Assembly (NCBI GenBank): GCA_021648845.1
Contig: JAKJHY010000004.1
Span: 1 to 64,000, forward strand
Length of the DNA stretch: 64,000 nt
From: Mycobacterium sp. MBM
GTDB taxonomy: Bacteria > Actinomycetota > Actinomycetes > Mycobacteriales > Mycobacteriaceae
Direction: 5' to 3'
Shown: one piece after another, positions 62,916 through 64,000 of the stretch
Layout of the letters: each line of letters starts with the position of its first letter
Position numbering within the stretch: position 1 is the first letter of the stretch
Made by a program: the position numbers and the translations under genes
The notes under the pieces: model-generated
The model's database searches: none
Seen by the model: only the letters and a program-made list of their open reading frames with translations
Told to the model about the DNA's origin: nothing

Positions 62916-63893
62916 CGTCGGCGAGCTGATCAGCACATCCCACGGGTCCTCGGCCTGCAGCGCCCACCGGCCCAACCGGCGGGCGTGGCGGGCGGTGCTG
63001 CCGAATTCATCGCTCCAACTGCGCGCCCGCATGGTGGCCGACCACAGTTGATGCTCGATGGTGACGCCGATCGCGCCGTGCAGTTGGTGGGCGACGGTGG
63101 TGACCGGGGTGACGGCGCGGCCGACGGCGACCTTGGCCACGGTCACCGCGTAATCGGCCCGTGGGCTGGCGAACCCGTGTTCGGCCACCGCGGCGGTCGC
63201 CAGATCGGTTGCCGCCCTTGCCTGTTCGATCTCACCAGCCATGGCGGCCAGCGAGTGCTGGACGGCCTGAAATTTGCTCAGCGGACGACCGAACTGCACC
63301 CGCTCGCTGGTATGCGCGACGGTCAGCTCCAGTGCGGCATCGAACGCGCCGATGATCTGCACGCACCGGGCCCAGGCGCCGCGGCGTACCAGCTCGTCCC
63401 CGACGGCCGAGTCCAGGCGGGTCAGCCCGTCGGTGTCGTACGCCAGGTCACCGCGCGGTTCGCCGGCGAGGTTGTGCCCGGCGGTCACCTCGGGATCGCT
63501 CAGCAGTCCGACGTATAAGCCGTCGGACTCGCGGGCCGCCAGCACCATCGCGGCGTCCGCCGGCCACGGCACATCGCGTGCGGTGCCGTCGTGCCCGATC
63601 GCGATCGTGAGCGGGCCGGCCGGAACCGGCAGTCCGGCCACGCCGGCCAGCCACCCCGCCAGCAGGTCGGTCTCGGCGATCGGCACGGCCGCGGCGTGGC
63701 GGGCCAACCCGGCCAGTACCACCGCCGATTCCCGGGGGCCGGCGTCCTGCTCGGTGGTCAGCCGGGTCAGCCCGGACTCGTCCAAGGTGTGCCACAGGTC
63801 GGCGTCGAACACCTCGGGCAGCCGGCGCTTACCGAACTGCGCGTCATAGGATCGGCGGCCGATATCGTCGACCAGCTGCTTGAGCTCATCCAT
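62910..63893 (-). CDS. Acyl-CoA dehydrogenase, small-subunit type
   Basis: This 327-aa protein resembles the C-terminal two thirds of acyl-CoA dehydrogenases (VQFGRPLSKFQAVQHSLAAMAGEIEQ, and HQLHGAIGVTIEHQL). It has a weak N-terminal domain and lacks the usual C-terminal GGTxE block. This is typical of one partner of mycobacterial alpha2beta2 FadE complexes. The other partner is most likely the gene that ends 2 nt upstream. The stop overlaps the nat stop by 6 nt. Confidence 0.82.
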   Translation of the reverse strand: MDELKQLVDDIGRRSYDAQFGKRRLPEVFDADLWHTLDESGLTRLTTEQDAGPRESAVVLAGLARHAAAVPIAETDLLAGWLAGVAGLPVPAGPLTIAIGHDGTARDVPWPADAAMVLAARESDGLYVGLLSDPEVTAGHNLAGEPRGDLAYDTDGLTRLDSAVGDELVRRGAWARCVQIIGAFDAALELTVAHTSERVQFGRPLSKFQAVQHSLAAMAGEIEQARAATDLATAAVAEHGFASPRADYAVTVAKVAVGRAVTPVTTVAHQLHGAIGVTIEHQLWSATMRARSWSDEFGSTARHARRLGRWALQAEDPWDVLISSPTS

Positions 63894-63895
63894 CG

Positions 63896-64000
63896 CTAGC
63901 GCACCCCCAGCCCACGGGCGATCACACCGCGCAGCACCTCGTTCGTCCCGCCGCGCAGCGTGAACATCGGCGAGTGCTGCCGGGCCGTGGCCAGGATCGC
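63896..64000 (-). CDS. Acyl-CoA dehydrogenase C-terminus, cut by window end
   Basis: The last 34 codons are visible on the minus strand before TAG 63898-63896. They end with LRGGTNEVLRGVIARGLGVR, the standard C-terminal FAD/dimer-contact block of acyl-CoA dehydrogenases. The rest lies beyond the window. It is the probable large partner of the following FadE. Confidence 0.85.
   Translation of the reverse strand, partial: AILATARQHSPMFTLRGGTNEVLRGVIARGLGVR

Noticed and set aside
1..64000. CRISPR arrays, tRNA or rRNA genes, insertion sequences, prophage
   Set aside because: No regularly spaced repeats, cloverleaf-type sequences, transposases or phage structural genes were found by reading both strands.

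Overview
The window is high-GC actinobacterial DNA and reads as a fast-growing Mycobacterium (Mycolicibacterium type). The evidence is the dense two-strand packing, the many GTG starts and GTGA/ATGA overlaps, mycobacterium-specific families (two MmpL transporters, haemophore-like proteins, OmamA/OmamB, many FadD/FadE/Lip enzymes), and a gene order that tracks M. tuberculosis H37Rv from about Rv0189c to Rv0221 in blocks. All comparisons with H37Rv or M. smegmatis come from memory of those families and were not searched here.

Layout. 1-3700: the cut 3' end of an HNH/DUF222 gene, an SRPBCC gene broken by an amber codon, and a membrane-PAS-GGDEF diguanylate cyclase. 3736-11424: ilvD divergent from a copper-type operon (DUF305 lipoprotein and RicR/CsoR repressor), an L,D-transpeptidase, Zmp1, OmamA/OmamB and a small helix-turn-helix protein. 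11421-24842: a cell-envelope block with mmpL11, a haemophore, a PrrA/PrrB-like two-component system, DUF3054, an M23 lipoprotein, a YbhN-like membrane protein, an AI-2E family transporter, mmpL3 and a NYN protein. 24839-31635: trmB, two tandem dynamin/GTPase-like genes with altered P-loops, GTP-type PEP carboxykinase, an SDR and an SRPBCC protein. 31882-41107: fadD4 with an enoyl-CoA hydratase, an XRE/SDR divergon, an MFS-ArsR pair, a three-gene MaoC/CoA-transferase/amidohydrolase operon, and a small unlisted ORF.

41880-51399 is a complete bacterial microcompartment locus of the Rhodococcus/Mycobacterium (RMM, aminoacetone utilisation) type. It has a HutC-type GntR regulator, an aminopropanol dehydrogenase, an aminopropanol kinase, two BMC-T, one BMC-H and one BMC-P shell proteins, an uncharacterised core protein, a CoA-acylating aldehyde dehydrogenase, a class III aminotransferase-fold enzyme and a divergent APC permease. 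By analogy with M. smegmatis, aminoacetone or 1-amino-2-propanol is taken up, phosphorylated, cleaved to propionaldehyde inside the shell and released as propionyl-CoA. A shared 16-bp motif in front of both the regulator and the main operon is a likely operator.

51459-64000 is lipid catabolism: lipW-like, a double-domain FadE, lipC-like, a WS/DGAT-family acyltransferase, a proline-rich lipoprotein, a lipO-fadD12-acyltransferase operon under a perfect KstR box, nat (arylamine N-acetyltransferase) divergent from that box, and a FadE pair cut by the window end. There is no tRNA, rRNA, insertion sequence, prophage or CRISPR array. The microcompartment is the most striking system, but it is a described type. 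The less explained elements are its operator pair and 162-aa core protein, the tandem P-loop-degenerate GTPase-like genes, the metal-sensor-linked MFS, and several precise palindromes.
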